Below are positions 18,329 through 28,295 of a stretch of DNA of 64,000 nucleotides, in pieces. The position numbers were made by a program, and so were the translations under genes. The stretch comes from CAVVGZ01 sp963841845 (GTDB lineage: Bacteria > Chloroflexota > Anaerolineae > Anaerolineales > Anaerolineaceae). The notes below the pieces were generated by a model. That model made no database searches, was not told the origin of the DNA, and saw only the letters and a list, made by a program, of their open reading frames with translations. The DNA is taken from positions 496,001-560,000 of the forward strand of contig CAWJEG010000013.1 in NCBI GenBank assembly GCA_963841845.1, written 5' to 3'. The stretch's first letter is position 1, and each line of letters starts with the position of its first letter.

Positions 18329-21166
18329 TTACGGGCGCCGGTAATGCCATCTGTACCATAACCAACCGCATATAAATCCCAGCGTTACTCCCAAAAATAT
18401 ATAAATAATGTTACCCCCGCCACCTTTATTATCTATCAAATCGAATTGATTTGGTGTTAATATATCTAATAATAAATAGGCAGAAATCCCCCCCAGAGCA
18501 GACAATAAGCCCAAACGAACTCCCCAGCGGGAAGAAACCTTTTTCCGTGCCAGGACGAAAATACACCCCGCCGCGCCCCAGGTCAGGAAATTTGAGAAAA
18601 ACCAGAATCCCACCGAAGCTGTAGAACTCTGAGTTGTCTGAGGTACTTCCGTGGCTGTGATTTGTACTGGAACTGTTACGGTTAGTGTTGGTTCTGGAGT
18701 CACTGTCATCGGAGGCGGTGGCGGCAATTCTGCAAGGCTGACTACCTCGCCAGATGAAATATTCAATTGAATTAATTCAGAAATTAATGCCGGATCACTT
18801 ATTGCACTGATTTCTAGTAAACCATGCGGGCGAATTTCATAGCTTAATTTGGCAGCCCCATTTAATGTTATTGCGTCCAGGCTTTGATCTTCTCCTTCTT
18901 CACCGAGATACGAGAACAAAAATCGTACTACAGTCCCATCTGGAACCGGATTGTTGTTATGATCATAAATAATTCCTGTACTAATTTGTATCATTTCACC
19001 GGCGCTCAGGGTAGGCATAGGGAGAGGTTCCTCTGTCGGTATCTCCAAAGGACCCACTTCAGAGACTATTCCCCCCCAAGGGAGTTCCACAGATAAAGGG
19101 ATCACTTGATCAGGGTCAGGTGAGGTTGCAGTAATTAAATCATACCCAACACCAGCAACATTAACTGGTAAAGATCCTCTTGCCGCAAACTCTTGAAAAA
19201 GTAGCCTGGCTGCAACATCAACAAATTCCCCACCCTGGCTGTATAAACAATAATATGCAGTAAATTTTGAGATATCAGTCGCATCAAAGAAATATGGGGC
19301 ATTGAAGGCAAATGCCAATATTTGCTTATTTAATAATAGATCGGGACGTTCATTCAGGAATCTTTTAAAAGCCTGGGATTCCGGACGATCATTAGTGATG
19401 CTCCGAATTCCAAATACAAGCCAACCTGGTGAGGATAGATCAGCTGCAATGGTGGATGGCATTTCTGAACTGCTGTTCAAATATGCAAGTAAATCCTTTG
19501 CCGAATAGGAAGATAGCTTGTAATTTACAACCTGACCACCTGATGTTGGGCCATATAAACGAAAAACAGCCTGTTCCAATCCATCGACTGGAAGAATTTC
19601 CTGTAAATTACATTGTGAACATTGCCTTGCAGTTAGATCGTCTGTAATAAAGATAATCTGGTCTTTAATCGCCGGTGGAACTGGAATATTCGTGCGCAGT
19701 TCTTCTTGGTCCGGACTAATTAATGTTGCAGCATCCTGGGCAACTTCCTGGATATCAAAGCCGGATTGACCAATTTTTGTTAATGATTCTTCATCCTGGA
19801 TAACTTTATTAATATCAAATTCTGGGTACAAGGTATATTTTAATGTGAGAATTCTCTCAACTGATTTATCAACCTTTTTAGAGAAAATCGGGTCTTCACG
19901 ATATTTTTGAGTAAAGAACTCAAGCGTCCTCAGGATTGTAGTATAAGCGTCAGGATCACCTGTTTCAACAAAATCATTTAAATAAAGCAGATCATTACCT
20001 GCAAGATAGGCATCCCGTGCAACTTGCCGCCCATTGAAAGACATACCAGTAGGATCATAAAACCTTCGCACGGCAAGACTCCCAAGGTCATCGCTTACCA
20101 GGACACCAGTCTCCTGGTACCAGCTTTGCAAAGGAGGCTGACTCATCAGCAAATCGAGTGCAGATTGATCGAAACTAACCGGTCGCGTGGTCGCACGGAT
20201 ATTGCCTTGAAAACCCTGGTAGCGAGTGTGGGAAATCAACAATCCATCTGTCATGGTTTTTAGATATTCGGCTTTTCCGGTTATAGCAAAAAAAGGTGCT
20301 AATTCAATTTGCTTCAATTGTTCAAGTGATTTGCGAACTGTGGCAACTTCTTCATCCGGCTGGCGATCTGATCCACCCCTTCCCGGAAAATGCTTGGCGA
20401 TTACTGCGATCCGGTTTTCACTTCCCGAATGAATTCCTTCTATATACGCCTTCCCCATCACACCAACCCAGTATGGATCTCCCCCAAATGTTCGTGTACC
20501 CAATGCTTCTGAATTCTCTGAACCAACAATATCCAGAACATCCAGGGATGGGCCAAGCAGCAGGTTAAACCCGATTGCTTCAAGTTCATCTCCTAAAATC
20601 GATCCCACCGTTTTACTAATCTCCGGATTCCAGGTGGCCCCTATTGTCATCATATTGGGAAGAGGTGTCATTCCATTGATTACCTGGTCATAAGGATAAC
20701 TGTCACCTTCCTGGGAGATGCCGATAAAAAGGGGGATATAGTTTGCTGTAGTCGTGGATTGATCATCCGGTTTTGCTTCCTCATTCGATGTGGCAGAAAA
20801 CTCGATATCCTGGAGACCGCTGATGAGCCGGTAGCTCTCTGGAATGGTATTCTCTGGTCCTATGAAATTATCGTTATCTGCCCTCAAGACGATTCCCCCT
20901 ATATGATGATTAACAATCAAATCGTAAATCGGGGTAGTGGGAGTTATGTCCCTGCCATCAAAAGAAATCAGCATCAATTGACCGATGCGCTCTTCCGGGG
21001 TCATCTGGACGAGCAGATCAAATGCCTTCTGTTTGGGGTCCACTACCTCCTGCATGGCATTGACCAGTGATGTCCCATTGGGAATCATTAATGTAAATAA
21101 CAGGAGATACACCAAAATATTGGCATAACTCGAATGATTCCATTTCAACTTACTCCATCTTGACAA
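18329..21166 (-). CDS. Exported, C-terminally anchored glycoside hydrolase family 3 protein
   Basis: 945 residues from a TTG start preceded by AAGG at a 6-nt spacing. An N-terminal signal/anchor helix (LVYLLLFTLMIPNGTSLV) leads to a GH3 beta/alpha barrel at about 45-400, with RIGQLMLISFDG, KHFPGRGGSD and the nucleophile Asp in VSDDLGSL. A GH3 C-terminal domain and a beta-sandwich follow, then a Pro/Thr linker (PPPPMTVTPEPTLTV), and finally three hydrophobic helices at the C terminus. The barrel resembles NagZ-type beta-N-acetylhexosaminidases, but the family segment KHFPGHGDTxxDSH lacks its His/Asp dyad here, so the substrate is uncertain. Probably acts on cell-wall or extracellular glycans. 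Lies 68 bp after the GDPD gene. Confidence 0.85.
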   Translation of the reverse strand: MSRWSKLKWNHSSYANILVYLLLFTLMIPNGTSLVNAMQEVVDPKQKAFDLLVQMTPEERIGQLMLISFDGRDITPTTPIYDLIVNHHIGGIVLRADNDNFIGPENTIPESYRLISGLQDIEFSATSNEEAKPDDQSTTTANYIPLFIGISQEGDSYPYDQVINGMTPLPNMMTIGATWNPEISKTVGSILGDELEAIGFNLLLGPSLDVLDIVGSENSEALGTRTFGGDPYWVGVMGKAYIEGIHSGSENRIAVIAKHFPGRGGSDRQPDEEVATVRKSLEQLKQIELAPFFAITGKAEYLKTMTDGLLISHTRYQGFQGNIRATTRPVSFDQSALDLLMSQPPLQSWYQETGVLVSDDLGSLAVRRFYDPTGMSFNGRQVARDAYLAGNDLLYLNDFVETGDPDAYTTILRTLEFFTQKYREDPIFSKKVDKSVERILTLKYTLYPEFDINKVIQDEESLTKIGQSGFDIQEVAQDAATLISPDQEELRTNIPVPPAIKDQIIFITDDLTARQCSQCNLQEILPVDGLEQAVFRLYGPTSGGQVVNYKLSSYSAKDLLAYLNSSSEMPSTIAADLSSPGWLVFGIRSITNDRPESQAFKRFLNERPDLLLNKQILAFAFNAPYFFDATDISKFTAYYCLYSQGGEFVDVAARLLFQEFAARGSLPVNVAGVGYDLITATSPDPDQVIPLSVELPWGGIVSEVGPLEIPTEEPLPMPTLSAGEMIQISTGIIYDHNNNPVPDGTVVRFLFSYLGEEGEDQSLDAITLNGAAKLSYEIRPHGLLEISAISDPALISELIQLNISSGEVVSLAELPPPPPMTVTPEPTLTVTVPVQITATEVPQTTQSSTASVGFWFFSNFLTWGAAGCIFVLARKKVSSRWGVRLGLLSALGGISAYLLLDILTPNQFDLIDNKGGGGNIIYIFLGVTLGFICGWLWYRWHYRRP

Positions 21167-21234
21167 AGTTAACCTTCATATATCAATTTAATATTTTCCA
21201 TGTTTTGTTTTATTAAATCATAAAAATAATCATA

Positions 21235-22017
21235 TCAGGAAGTATCATTCGAAGCGAATTTTTCGTCAGCATAAATCAGGCTTCTGGCAATATCAGGATA
21301 ATCCGTAATAATCCCATCCACCCGCAAGGCTAACAAAGCACGCATATCCCCAACCTTGTTAACCGTCCAGGGGTGTATCCGGGAATACCTTTTTCGATAA
21401 CCTTCCGGAATTTCCGGCAATAATATAGAAAAATGGGGATGGATGGAATTAATCGTAAATCTTCCCCCGAAGACGATACTTAATATTCTTGACCAGGAGT
21501 CAGGCCCGACCAATAGCGCCAATGGTACTTCAGGAATGCATTGGTGAAACCGGATTAAATTAAATACATTGAAAGACGAAATAAGTACCTCACCTTGCAT
21601 CTCATATTCCGTTACTATCTCTGCTACTTTTACCGGCAGTGAATCCAGATGACTCCCATAATTTGTCAATTCGATATTAAGCAGAAGTTTGTTTTTCAGT
21701 TTCCCACATATTTCTCGTAAACTGGGAATTTTCTCATTGGCATATCTGGATGAAAATTTACTCCCTGCATCGAGCATTCCGATATCCTTTAAGGTTAAGG
21801 ACTTTACCTCGCCGCTGCCGTTTGTTGTCCGGTTTACACTCTTATCATGGATAATGACAACTTCTTTATCGAATGTCAACTTGACATCCATTTCAACTGC
21901 ATCAGCCCCCATCCTCACCGCAGCATCAAATGCTGCTAAGGTATTTTCCGGAGCAACAGCAGAGGCACCACGGTGTGCAATGATAATAGGATGGCTAAAA
22001 TTGTTTACATCTAACAT
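21235..22017 (-). CDS. Glycerophosphodiester phosphodiesterase
   Basis: 260 residues of the GDPD TIM-barrel family: AHRGASAVAPENT with the catalytic His, EMDVKLTFD metal ligands, and IHDKSVNRTT with the second catalytic His. It has no signal peptide, so it should act in the cytoplasm, hydrolysing glycerophosphodiesters from phospholipid turnover to glycerol-3-phosphate and an alcohol. Located upstream of the GH3 gene on the same strand; the 68-bp gap permits co-transcription. No clear ribosome-binding site at the ATG. Confidence 0.92.
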   Translation of the reverse strand: MLDVNNFSHPIIIAHRGASAVAPENTLAAFDAAVRMGADAVEMDVKLTFDKEVVIIHDKSVNRTTNGSGEVKSLTLKDIGMLDAGSKFSSRYANEKIPSLREICGKLKNKLLLNIELTNYGSHLDSLPVKVAEIVTEYEMQGEVLISSFNVFNLIRFHQCIPEVPLALLVGPDSWSRILSIVFGGRFTINSIHPHFSILLPEIPEGYRKRYSRIHPWTVNKVGDMRALLALRVDGIITDYPDIARSLIYADEKFASNDTS

Positions 22018-22208
22018 TAGTGATAACTTAGACTTTCCTGAACCTTATCCACATGGCGATTATTTAAATCGTCAGGGTGACAGTATCAACCGGAATATTT
22101 GATCCGGATAAATAGTCAACTGGTCAATTCAACACTAAATGATTCCAGAATCATGCGCTGAATCTATGTTCGGCAACATTATAGCATGGGAAAACCGTTC
22201 AGTATTTC

Positions 22209-22237
22209 TTGCCAAATTGAAGGCGCAATCATATAAT
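22209..22237 (+). promoter_or_regulatory. Promoter of the glycosyltransferase gene, predicting a leaderless GTG-start mRNA
   Basis: TTGCCA (22209-22214), 17-nt spacer, TATAAT (22232-22237). The -10 ends 7 nt before the GTG at 22245, so the transcript should start at the start codon. No Shine-Dalgarno is present. Confidence 0.7.
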
Positions 22238-22244
22238 TCTTTTC

Positions 22245-22928
22245 GTGAAACTTTCAGTAATCATTCCAGTTTATAACGAAGTAAAAACCATTCGGGAGAT
22301 TGTCCGCAGGGTGCAGAAGACCGGCCTTGCCTCGGAGATTCTCATCATTGATGATGGATCCAAGGATGGTACCAGGGAAGTCCTCAAGGAATTATCCTCC
22401 GGGGAAGAAATTCGGGTAATCTTGCATGAAAAAAATAAGGGGAAAGGCGCTGCCCTAAGTAGCGGGTTTAATCTTGTATCTGGTGATGTTGTATTAATCC
22501 AGGACGCCGATTTGGAATATGATCCACGTGAATATCCTAATCTGCTGAAGCCAATCGAAGAGGATATTGCAGATGTGGTTTATGGTTCAAGGTTCCTTGG
22601 TGCTCCCAGAAGACCAATTTTATTCTGGAATATGGTGGCTAATAAAATTTTAACCCTTGTTACCAATATTCTCTATAACAATATTCTGAGTGATATGGAA
22701 ACCGGTTATAAGGTCTTCAAACGAACTGCAGTTGAAGGGATTAAAATTAAATCAGAACGATTTAACTTTGAACCCGAATTTACAGCAAAAATATTAAAAA
22801 AGAAAATCCGCATCTACGAAGTACCGATTGCATTTAATCCCAGGGATTATTCTGAAGGAAAAAAAATCAAATTAATGGATGCATTTGAAGCATTGTGGGC
22901 ACTCATAAAATACCGGTTTGTTGATTGA
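22245..22928 (+). CDS. Family 2 glycosyltransferase (polyprenyl-phosphate hexosyltransferase type)
   Basis: 227 residues, GT-A fold: LSVIIPVYNEVKTI, nucleotide-binding IIDDGSKDGT, the DXD-like QDADLEYDP, and METGYKVFKR as in dolichyl-phosphate mannose synthase relatives. No C-terminal membrane helices, so it would act on a membrane lipid from the cytoplasmic face. Starts with GTG at 22245, with no ribosome-binding site but a promoter ending 7 nt upstream. It probably transfers a sugar from a nucleotide donor to polyprenyl phosphate for envelope glycans; donor and acceptor are not evident. Confidence 0.88.
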   Translation: MKLSVIIPVYNEVKTIREIVRRVQKTGLASEILIIDDGSKDGTREVLKELSSGEEIRVILHEKNKGKGAALSSGFNLVSGDVVLIQDADLEYDPREYPNLLKPIEEDIADVVYGSRFLGAPRRPILFWNMVANKILTLVTNILYNNILSDMETGYKVFKRTAVEGIKIKSERFNFEPEFTAKILKKKIRIYEVPIAFNPRDYSEGKKIKLMDAFEALWALIKYRFVD

Positions 22929-23020
22929 TTTCCTTGTATATTCTAGTTTTTTTTATCATTTTCCACCATTCTCCCTCACAAGAATTCCGAATTTGAATAA
23001 ATAATCCTGTGGAGGAAATT

Positions 23021-24295
23021 TTGAAAATACCAGAAAACTACCAATCCGTCCCTTCTCACATCGAAGGCATTACCGTATTTGCACCGGCTCCAGAAGTGCA
23101 AGAACGAGAAGGGCCCCAAATATATCTCTGTCCCAATTGTGGAGCTTCTGTCGCTTACGACGTAACTGCCAGGGGTGTTGCCTGCGAATACTGTGGTTAC
23201 ACCCGGACGGAAGTGGGTTTGCCGGTAGGCCGAGCTGCCCCGGAGCAGGAATTTAATTTAGACACCTGGAACGAGGCGGAAAAAGGGTGGGGGATAATCC
23301 GTAAAGAATTATTTTGCTCCCAATGTGGTGCGGTTATATCCATCCCGGACGTTGCTATAACAAGTACGTGTCCTTTTTGTGCCTCTAACCAGGTTAATAT
23401 CCGCACATCCACTCAGGCAGTCCTCAGACCGAAATTTCTCATGCCTTTTCAAATCAATCCTGAAAAGTCCAGGAATCTATCAAAATCATGGCTTGGAAAA
23501 GGATGGTACCACCCCAAAGAATTATCTACGCAAGCTTTCATCGATCGTATTGTCGGAATCTACCTCCCTTTTTGGACTTTTGATTCAATCATCAATGCAT
23601 CCTGGAGAGCTGAAGTTGGTTATGAGCGTCAAAATAAGTATTTTGATAGCCATCGCGGGGAATGGAAAACAAGGGTTGAAATTGATTGGCGTTGGGAAAG
23701 TAACCGGACCGAATTATCCATTGATGATTTAACAATCATTGGAAGCAGCCATGCGAATAAAAAGATACTTGTAAAATTACTTCCATTTGATATGAATAAC
23801 CTGGCAAATTACGATACAGATTATTTGGCAGGCTGGCAGGCGCATTCTTTTGATATTGGTTTACCGGATGCCTGGAACGAAGCCAAGAATATAATGCGGG
23901 CATCCGCCAAAGAGGCATGCTACGCCCAAATTAAATCCCCCAGGGTGAGAAATTTTTCAATGGTGGCAGATTTTTCTGAAGAGAAATGGAGATATGTCCT
24001 GTTGCCAGTGTATATGTCTTCTTATCGTTACATGGAAAAGATTTACCAGATGATGGTAAACGGAATTTCCGGCAAGGTTTCTGGACATAAACCAGTCGAT
24101 TGGCCAAAGGTTTGGTTGGTTATCGCCATTCTATTTATCCCGGGCCTGCTGATTGGATTAGCCGGAATTCCTTTGATCCTGCTTGGGGGAATTGGAATAT
24201 TTCCTATACTTTTGGGGATATCTCTTGTGATTATTGCTGCAGTTATTGGTTTTCGTATCTTCCAACAGGCAGCAGAATCGGAGCCAGAGTCATGA
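23021..24295 (+). CDS. Double zinc-ribbon membrane protein
   Basis: 424 residues from a TTG at 23021. An in-frame GTG at 23009 overlaps the GGAGG (23011-23015), whereas the TTG is 5 nt downstream of it. Two zinc ribbons lie in the first ~130 residues (CPNCGAS...CEYCGYT and CSQCGAV...CPFCASN). A middle domain of about 200 residues includes WTFDSIINASWRAEVGYER and a repeated Trp/Tyr-rich pattern. Two C-terminal membrane helices follow (VWLVIAILFIPGLLIGLAG and the next). I recognise the architecture from environmental Chloroflexota-type proteins but know no function. It overlaps the next, related gene by ATGA. Confidence 0.7.
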   Translation: MKIPENYQSVPSHIEGITVFAPAPEVQEREGPQIYLCPNCGASVAYDVTARGVACEYCGYTRTEVGLPVGRAAPEQEFNLDTWNEAEKGWGIIRKELFCSQCGAVISIPDVAITSTCPFCASNQVNIRTSTQAVLRPKFLMPFQINPEKSRNLSKSWLGKGWYHPKELSTQAFIDRIVGIYLPFWTFDSIINASWRAEVGYERQNKYFDSHRGEWKTRVEIDWRWESNRTELSIDDLTIIGSSHANKKILVKLLPFDMNNLANYDTDYLAGWQAHSFDIGLPDAWNEAKNIMRASAKEACYAQIKSPRVRNFSMVADFSEEKWRYVLLPVYMSSYRYMEKIYQMMVNGISGKVSGHKPVDWPKVWLVIAILFIPGLLIGLAGIPLILLGGIGIFPILLGISLVIIAAVIGFRIFQQAAESEPES

Positions 24296-25410
24296 ATATC
24301 ACTGATCCTGAAGATTTAGTGATCGTTAGTGCATCAAGCAATAAATGGTATGGTGAGCTAATCCCTGCTTTCTGCTGCCATTGTAACCAGTCCTTCTTTA
24401 TGAAACCAAATCTTCTCGATCGGTACTGCCCTATCTGTTTTGAAATTGGTTTTGAAATCCATCCTATTTTAACATTTTTGGAAAAACCGGAATTGATCCT
24501 GCCATTTCGAATTAATCATGAACAAGTAGCGGGCATTTTTAAACGATTTCTGGATAATTTTTGGCTTAATCCAAACGACCTCAATCCCGCCAATCTTCAG
24601 TCTCGCGCCTCCTTTAATTATTGGATAATGTGGCTGATGGATGCACAGGTAGATGGATTTTGGAAGGCTGAGATGGGTTTTGATTATAAGATTAAAAGTA
24701 GTGTTGAATCTTTCAAGAATCAGACCTGGGATTCCAAAGATGAAATCGATATTAAGACCCGCTGGGAATCACGAATGGGTGAGGTTCATCGCATGTATCA
24801 AAACATTAATCTGCCAGCCTTAGACCAACATGGAAAATTTATACGAATGATTGGAGATTATGATCTAAAATATGTCTCGCCGATATCAGATATTGACCTC
24901 CAGGAAATGGTTGTTGCCCCGGCTATAAATCCGCAAAAAGTTTGGGATCAGGCAATACTACAGTTGGACAAAGCAGTTGAAAATGAATGCAAAAGTGCCT
25001 GTGATGCACAGTATATTCGGGGTTTTACTAATTCTGCAGAATACACCAATCCAAATTGGACTTTGCTTCTGCTCCCATACATTGCAACCTATTATATAAA
25101 TGACACCGGGGAAAAGGTACCTGTATATATAAACGGGCAATCTGGACAGATCCATGGGTTAAGATTTGCCTCAACCCGCAAGGCACTAACCCTGGCTGGG
25201 ATAGGCGGTATTTTCGCCTTCATTATGTTTATTTCGGGAATTCTCGCTATGACCTTCGCTAGTATTCTTCCCCCTCTCCCTGTTGTCGGATTTATTTTAG
25301 TAACGATCTCATTGATCCTTGGGATATCGGCTGTAGTTCCCCTGATCTGGAGCCTGTTTCATAATCAGCAAGAAAAAGAAACAGCCACCCACTTAAGCGG
25401 TAAAAGGTAA
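24292..25410 (+). CDS. Zinc-ribbon membrane protein, tandem relative of the preceding gene
   Basis: 372 residues from the ATG at 24292, which overlaps the upstream stop (ATGA); longer in-frame extensions run into the previous gene and are rejected. One zinc ribbon is near residue 25 (CCHCNQS...CPICFEI), followed by the same central pattern as its neighbour (LPFRINHEQVAGIFKRF, YWIMWLMDAQVDGFWKAEMGFDY, LLLPYIATYYI) and two C-terminal membrane helices. The pair looks like an old tandem duplication in which this copy lost the first ribbon. Coupled translation suggests a heteromeric complex. Function unknown. Confidence 0.68.
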   Translation: MNITDPEDLVIVSASSNKWYGELIPAFCCHCNQSFFMKPNLLDRYCPICFEIGFEIHPILTFLEKPELILPFRINHEQVAGIFKRFLDNFWLNPNDLNPANLQSRASFNYWIMWLMDAQVDGFWKAEMGFDYKIKSSVESFKNQTWDSKDEIDIKTRWESRMGEVHRMYQNINLPALDQHGKFIRMIGDYDLKYVSPISDIDLQEMVVAPAINPQKVWDQAILQLDKAVENECKSACDAQYIRGFTNSAEYTNPNWTLLLLPYIATYYINDTGEKVPVYINGQSGQIHGLRFASTRKALTLAGIGGIFAFIMFISGILAMTFASILPPLPVVGFILVTISLILGISAVVPLIWSLFHNQQEKETATHLSGKR

Positions 25411-25411
25411 T

Positions 25412-25438
25412 CAGGACTTCTGGTTTATCCAGAACCTG
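25412..25438. terminator. Hairpin between convergent zinc-ribbon gene and recJ
   Basis: CAGG (25412-25415) and TTCTGG (25418-25423) pair with CCAGAA and CCTG (25429-25438), with a 2-nt bulge and a 5-nt loop. It overlaps the 3' end of recJ. No T-run on either side, so a weak bidirectional terminator at best. Confidence 0.35.
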
Positions 25439-27152
25439 CCGGCTTCATGTCTAAAATATTTAATTGCAAAGTTGTCCTGTCCTGGAAATTATTCCTTTCA
25501 AATTTATAAACAACGTCAACACAATCTGGCAGTGTATCAACCATGTATGCCAGGTTAAATGCGATTGCATCATATGTGATAGTGCCGTCTGATAACGCCA
25601 TTCGAAGATGATTTTTTTCAGCCCCAACCGCTTTTGAATGTTTAATATTCAAGTTCCGGCTGACATAAACCGCTTCAGGATTATCCATGCCTGTTGGTTC
25701 TAGCTGATCTTGTTGTTTTAAAATCTCTGGTCGTAAATCCTTTAGTGCGATTTCCAGATCAATATGAATCACGGGATTCAATTCAACATTTAGGAGTTCA
25801 TTCGCTGCAATATTAAGCATACGAACTCTTAATTCTGGAAGACTTTCTTTCTTAGTAGTAAATCCAGCTGCCATGGCGTGCCCTCCATGTTTTATGAGCA
25901 GGTCGGAACATTTATCGAGGGCTTTTGTGATATGAAATTCAGGTATGCTTCGGCATGATGCCCTGACAACATCTTTATCATTGCATGCAATTATGGAAGG
26001 CCTGTAGTAGGATTCAGTAACCCTCGAGGCAACCAGTCCAAGAATCCCAATTTTGGATTTTGACTCCGGTTCAGAATTTATCCCATCATCCAACAATGCA
26101 AAATGCAAATTCGCACCGTCATCCTCCGCAATTTGGGATAAAGCCTTCTCAACCAATTCGCGTGTTTGTTTCTGCCTTTCCTTGTTAAAGTCATCTAATT
26201 TCTGTGCCCTCTCGCCCGCCTCCTGCACATCCGTTGCCATCAATAATTGATACGATTCTTGTGCTGTTTCCAGACGTCCAGCCGCGTTTAAGCGCGGGCC
26301 AATAATAAAACCAATATTCCTGGCAGTAATCGCATTAACCATCAACCCGCAGGCACGAGCTAATGAGAATACACCCTGTCTGGGTTTATTTCGAATTTGT
26401 TGCAAACCATCCCGAACAAGGATTCTGTTCTCACCTGTTAAGGGAACCAAATCGGCCACTGTACCAATTGCTACAAGATCTAGGAAATCCTCAACGTTTT
26501 GGTGCGGAAGGGCTCGTTTTTTTACTGTAGCTTGGGCGATTTTATAAGCTAACCCCACACCAGCTAAATTTTTTTCCGGATACTCACTCCCAAACATTCT
26601 CGGACTGATTACCGCAGCCTCTCCAGGGAGATCCTTATCAGGTTCATGATGATCACTTATGATAACTTGAATCCCTAGTTCAAGGGCTAGAGATACCTCT
26701 TCCGGGGAGCGGATACCACAATCAACCGTTAGGATCAGGTCAACTCCGGATTTTCCCAGGGAAATTATTGCCTCTTTATTTAGACCATACCCCTCCTCAA
26801 ATCGATCTGGGATATAGTGACGTACATCCCCCCCCATTCCCCGGATAAGGCTGACCATTAATGCGCATGAGGCTACTCCGTCGACATCATAATCCCCATA
26901 AACCACAATTTTTTTGTTTTGATCAATAGCGTTTAGCAATCGATCCACCGCAACATCCATGCTGGATAATAGATAAGGATCATGAGTATATGGTGTTTTT
27001 CCCAGGTAGAGATTTGCACTTGCCGCATCTGTTATATTTCTGTTAAACAGTAATTGGCGTTGAATAGATGGGTACTCGTTGAGAGCTTCATCGGCATCGG
27101 CAGGTATCAGCGGCGCAATTTCCCATTTTTTCTGAATAGACGTTGGAGACAA
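25425..27152 (-). CDS. recJ: Single-stranded-DNA-specific exonuclease RecJ
   Basis: 575 residues, DHH superfamily. Motif I is VVYGDYDVDGVAS, and VDCGI plus the DHH of VIISDHHEP follow. The DHHA1 motif near residue 415 reads GGHAMAAGFT, and the C-terminal OB-like region completes a normal RecJ length. Degrades ssDNA 5' to 3' in mismatch repair, base excision repair and RecF-pathway recombination, using Mn2+/Mg2+ bound by the Asp/His residues. It follows alr by 23 bp on the same strand, so the two probably form an operon. Confidence 0.95.
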   Translation of the reverse strand: MSPTSIQKKWEIAPLIPADADEALNEYPSIQRQLLFNRNITDAASANLYLGKTPYTHDPYLLSSMDVAVDRLLNAIDQNKKIVVYGDYDVDGVASCALMVSLIRGMGGDVRHYIPDRFEEGYGLNKEAIISLGKSGVDLILTVDCGIRSPEEVSLALELGIQVIISDHHEPDKDLPGEAAVISPRMFGSEYPEKNLAGVGLAYKIAQATVKKRALPHQNVEDFLDLVAIGTVADLVPLTGENRILVRDGLQQIRNKPRQGVFSLARACGLMVNAITARNIGFIIGPRLNAAGRLETAQESYQLLMATDVQEAGERAQKLDDFNKERQKQTRELVEKALSQIAEDDGANLHFALLDDGINSEPESKSKIGILGLVASRVTESYYRPSIIACNDKDVVRASCRSIPEFHITKALDKCSDLLIKHGGHAMAAGFTTKKESLPELRVRMLNIAANELLNVELNPVIHIDLEIALKDLRPEILKQQDQLEPTGMDNPEAVYVSRNLNIKHSKAVGAEKNHLRMALSDGTITYDAIAFNLAYMVDTLPDCVDVVYKFERNNFQDRTTLQLNILDMKPAGSG

Positions 27153-27175
27153 ATCAATTCCTTTAGATAATAAAA

Positions 27176-28288
27176 TTATGAACTGTAATATCTGGGAAGC
27201 CGGCGGGCTAACCCGCAGATAACTTCGTAATTGATCGTCCCCCAGGATTGTGCAAGATCCTCGGCAGTAATTTCCTCATAACCTTGAGATCCAATCAATA
27301 CAACTTCATCTTTGATTTCTGCTTCAAGTACACTATCCATTTGCAGCATACACTGATCCATACAAACATTTCCAATTACCTTAACACGCTTACCGTGGAC
27401 AAGCGCAAAATTATTTGCAACTCTACGGTATCCATCGGCATAGCCAACAGGAATTACCCCAATATGTTCATTTTTTGTCGTAATATAGCTGTAACCATAA
27501 CTTACACCGTGCCCGGGAGGTAGATCCTTTAACGATATCAAGCGTGTTTTCCAGGAAAGGGCACGTTTGAAAGAGTCCGGTAATAATGCTTTCGGTGAAG
27601 GATGTAATCCAAAAATTGCTATCCCGGGACGGATTAGATCATATCTCGATTCCGGGAAGTAGAGCGCACCAGCCGAGTTAGCAGCGTGGACATATTTAGG
27701 TCGGATACCGCTGTCCTTCAAACCATCAATGAGTACATTGAATTGTTTGATCTGATTATGAGTCGTGTCTTTTTCGGGTTCGTCAGCACAGGCAAAATGA
27801 GTAAAAACCCCTTCTACGTTAATCCCTTTTTGCTGGCTTAGCCAGCGCACAAATTCAATTCCGTCCATCGGGGATAAACCTAACCTGCCCATTCCCGTAT
27901 CAAATTTAACATGAACCCGCAAGTGAGATCCGTTTGCGCGTGACTGCTCCGAAAATTGTTTTGCCATTTCAGGATTGTGCAATGTCAAACTGATATGGTT
28001 TGCAACGGCCTCACCAACCCGAAGATAATCTGTATACCCGAGAACCAGGATATTGGTCCGGATTCCTTCTTTGCGAAGCTTAACTGCTTCTTCCAGCCTG
28101 GCTACCCCGCACCAGGTTGCTCCGGATTCTTCAATTGCCCTCGCTACACCAATTAGTCCATGCCCGTAAGCATTAGCCTTAATAATCGGCATCACCTGGG
28201 TTCCAGTGATACGCTGTAGCTCATGGATATTGTGTTTAATTGCCCCAAGGTCTATTTCTAACCAGGTCGAACTTTGATCTTTTTCCAT
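27176..28288 (-). CDS. alr: Alanine racemase
   Basis: 370 residues. The PLP lysine lies in PIIKANAYGHG near residue 40, and the catalytic Tyr in HGVSYGYSY near residue 270. The family features IDLGAIKHNI and the GNVCMDQCM segment are present. Supplies D-alanine for peptidoglycan. The start is placed at the ATG 28286-28288 (MEKDQSSTWLEIDLG) rather than the in-frame TTG at 28324, because a good promoter ends 7 nt before this ATG and the extra upstream residues are not part of the family. Confidence 0.94.
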   Translation of the reverse strand: MEKDQSSTWLEIDLGAIKHNIHELQRITGTQVMPIIKANAYGHGLIGVARAIEESGATWCGVARLEEAVKLRKEGIRTNILVLGYTDYLRVGEAVANHISLTLHNPEMAKQFSEQSRANGSHLRVHVKFDTGMGRLGLSPMDGIEFVRWLSQQKGINVEGVFTHFACADEPEKDTTHNQIKQFNVLIDGLKDSGIRPKYVHAANSAGALYFPESRYDLIRPGIAIFGLHPSPKALLPDSFKRALSWKTRLISLKDLPPGHGVSYGYSYITTKNEHIGVIPVGYADGYRRVANNFALVHGKRVKVIGNVCMDQCMLQMDSVLEAEIKDEVVLIGSQGYEEITAEDLAQSWGTINYEVICGLARRLPRYYSS

Positions 28289-28295
28289 TTGAAAG

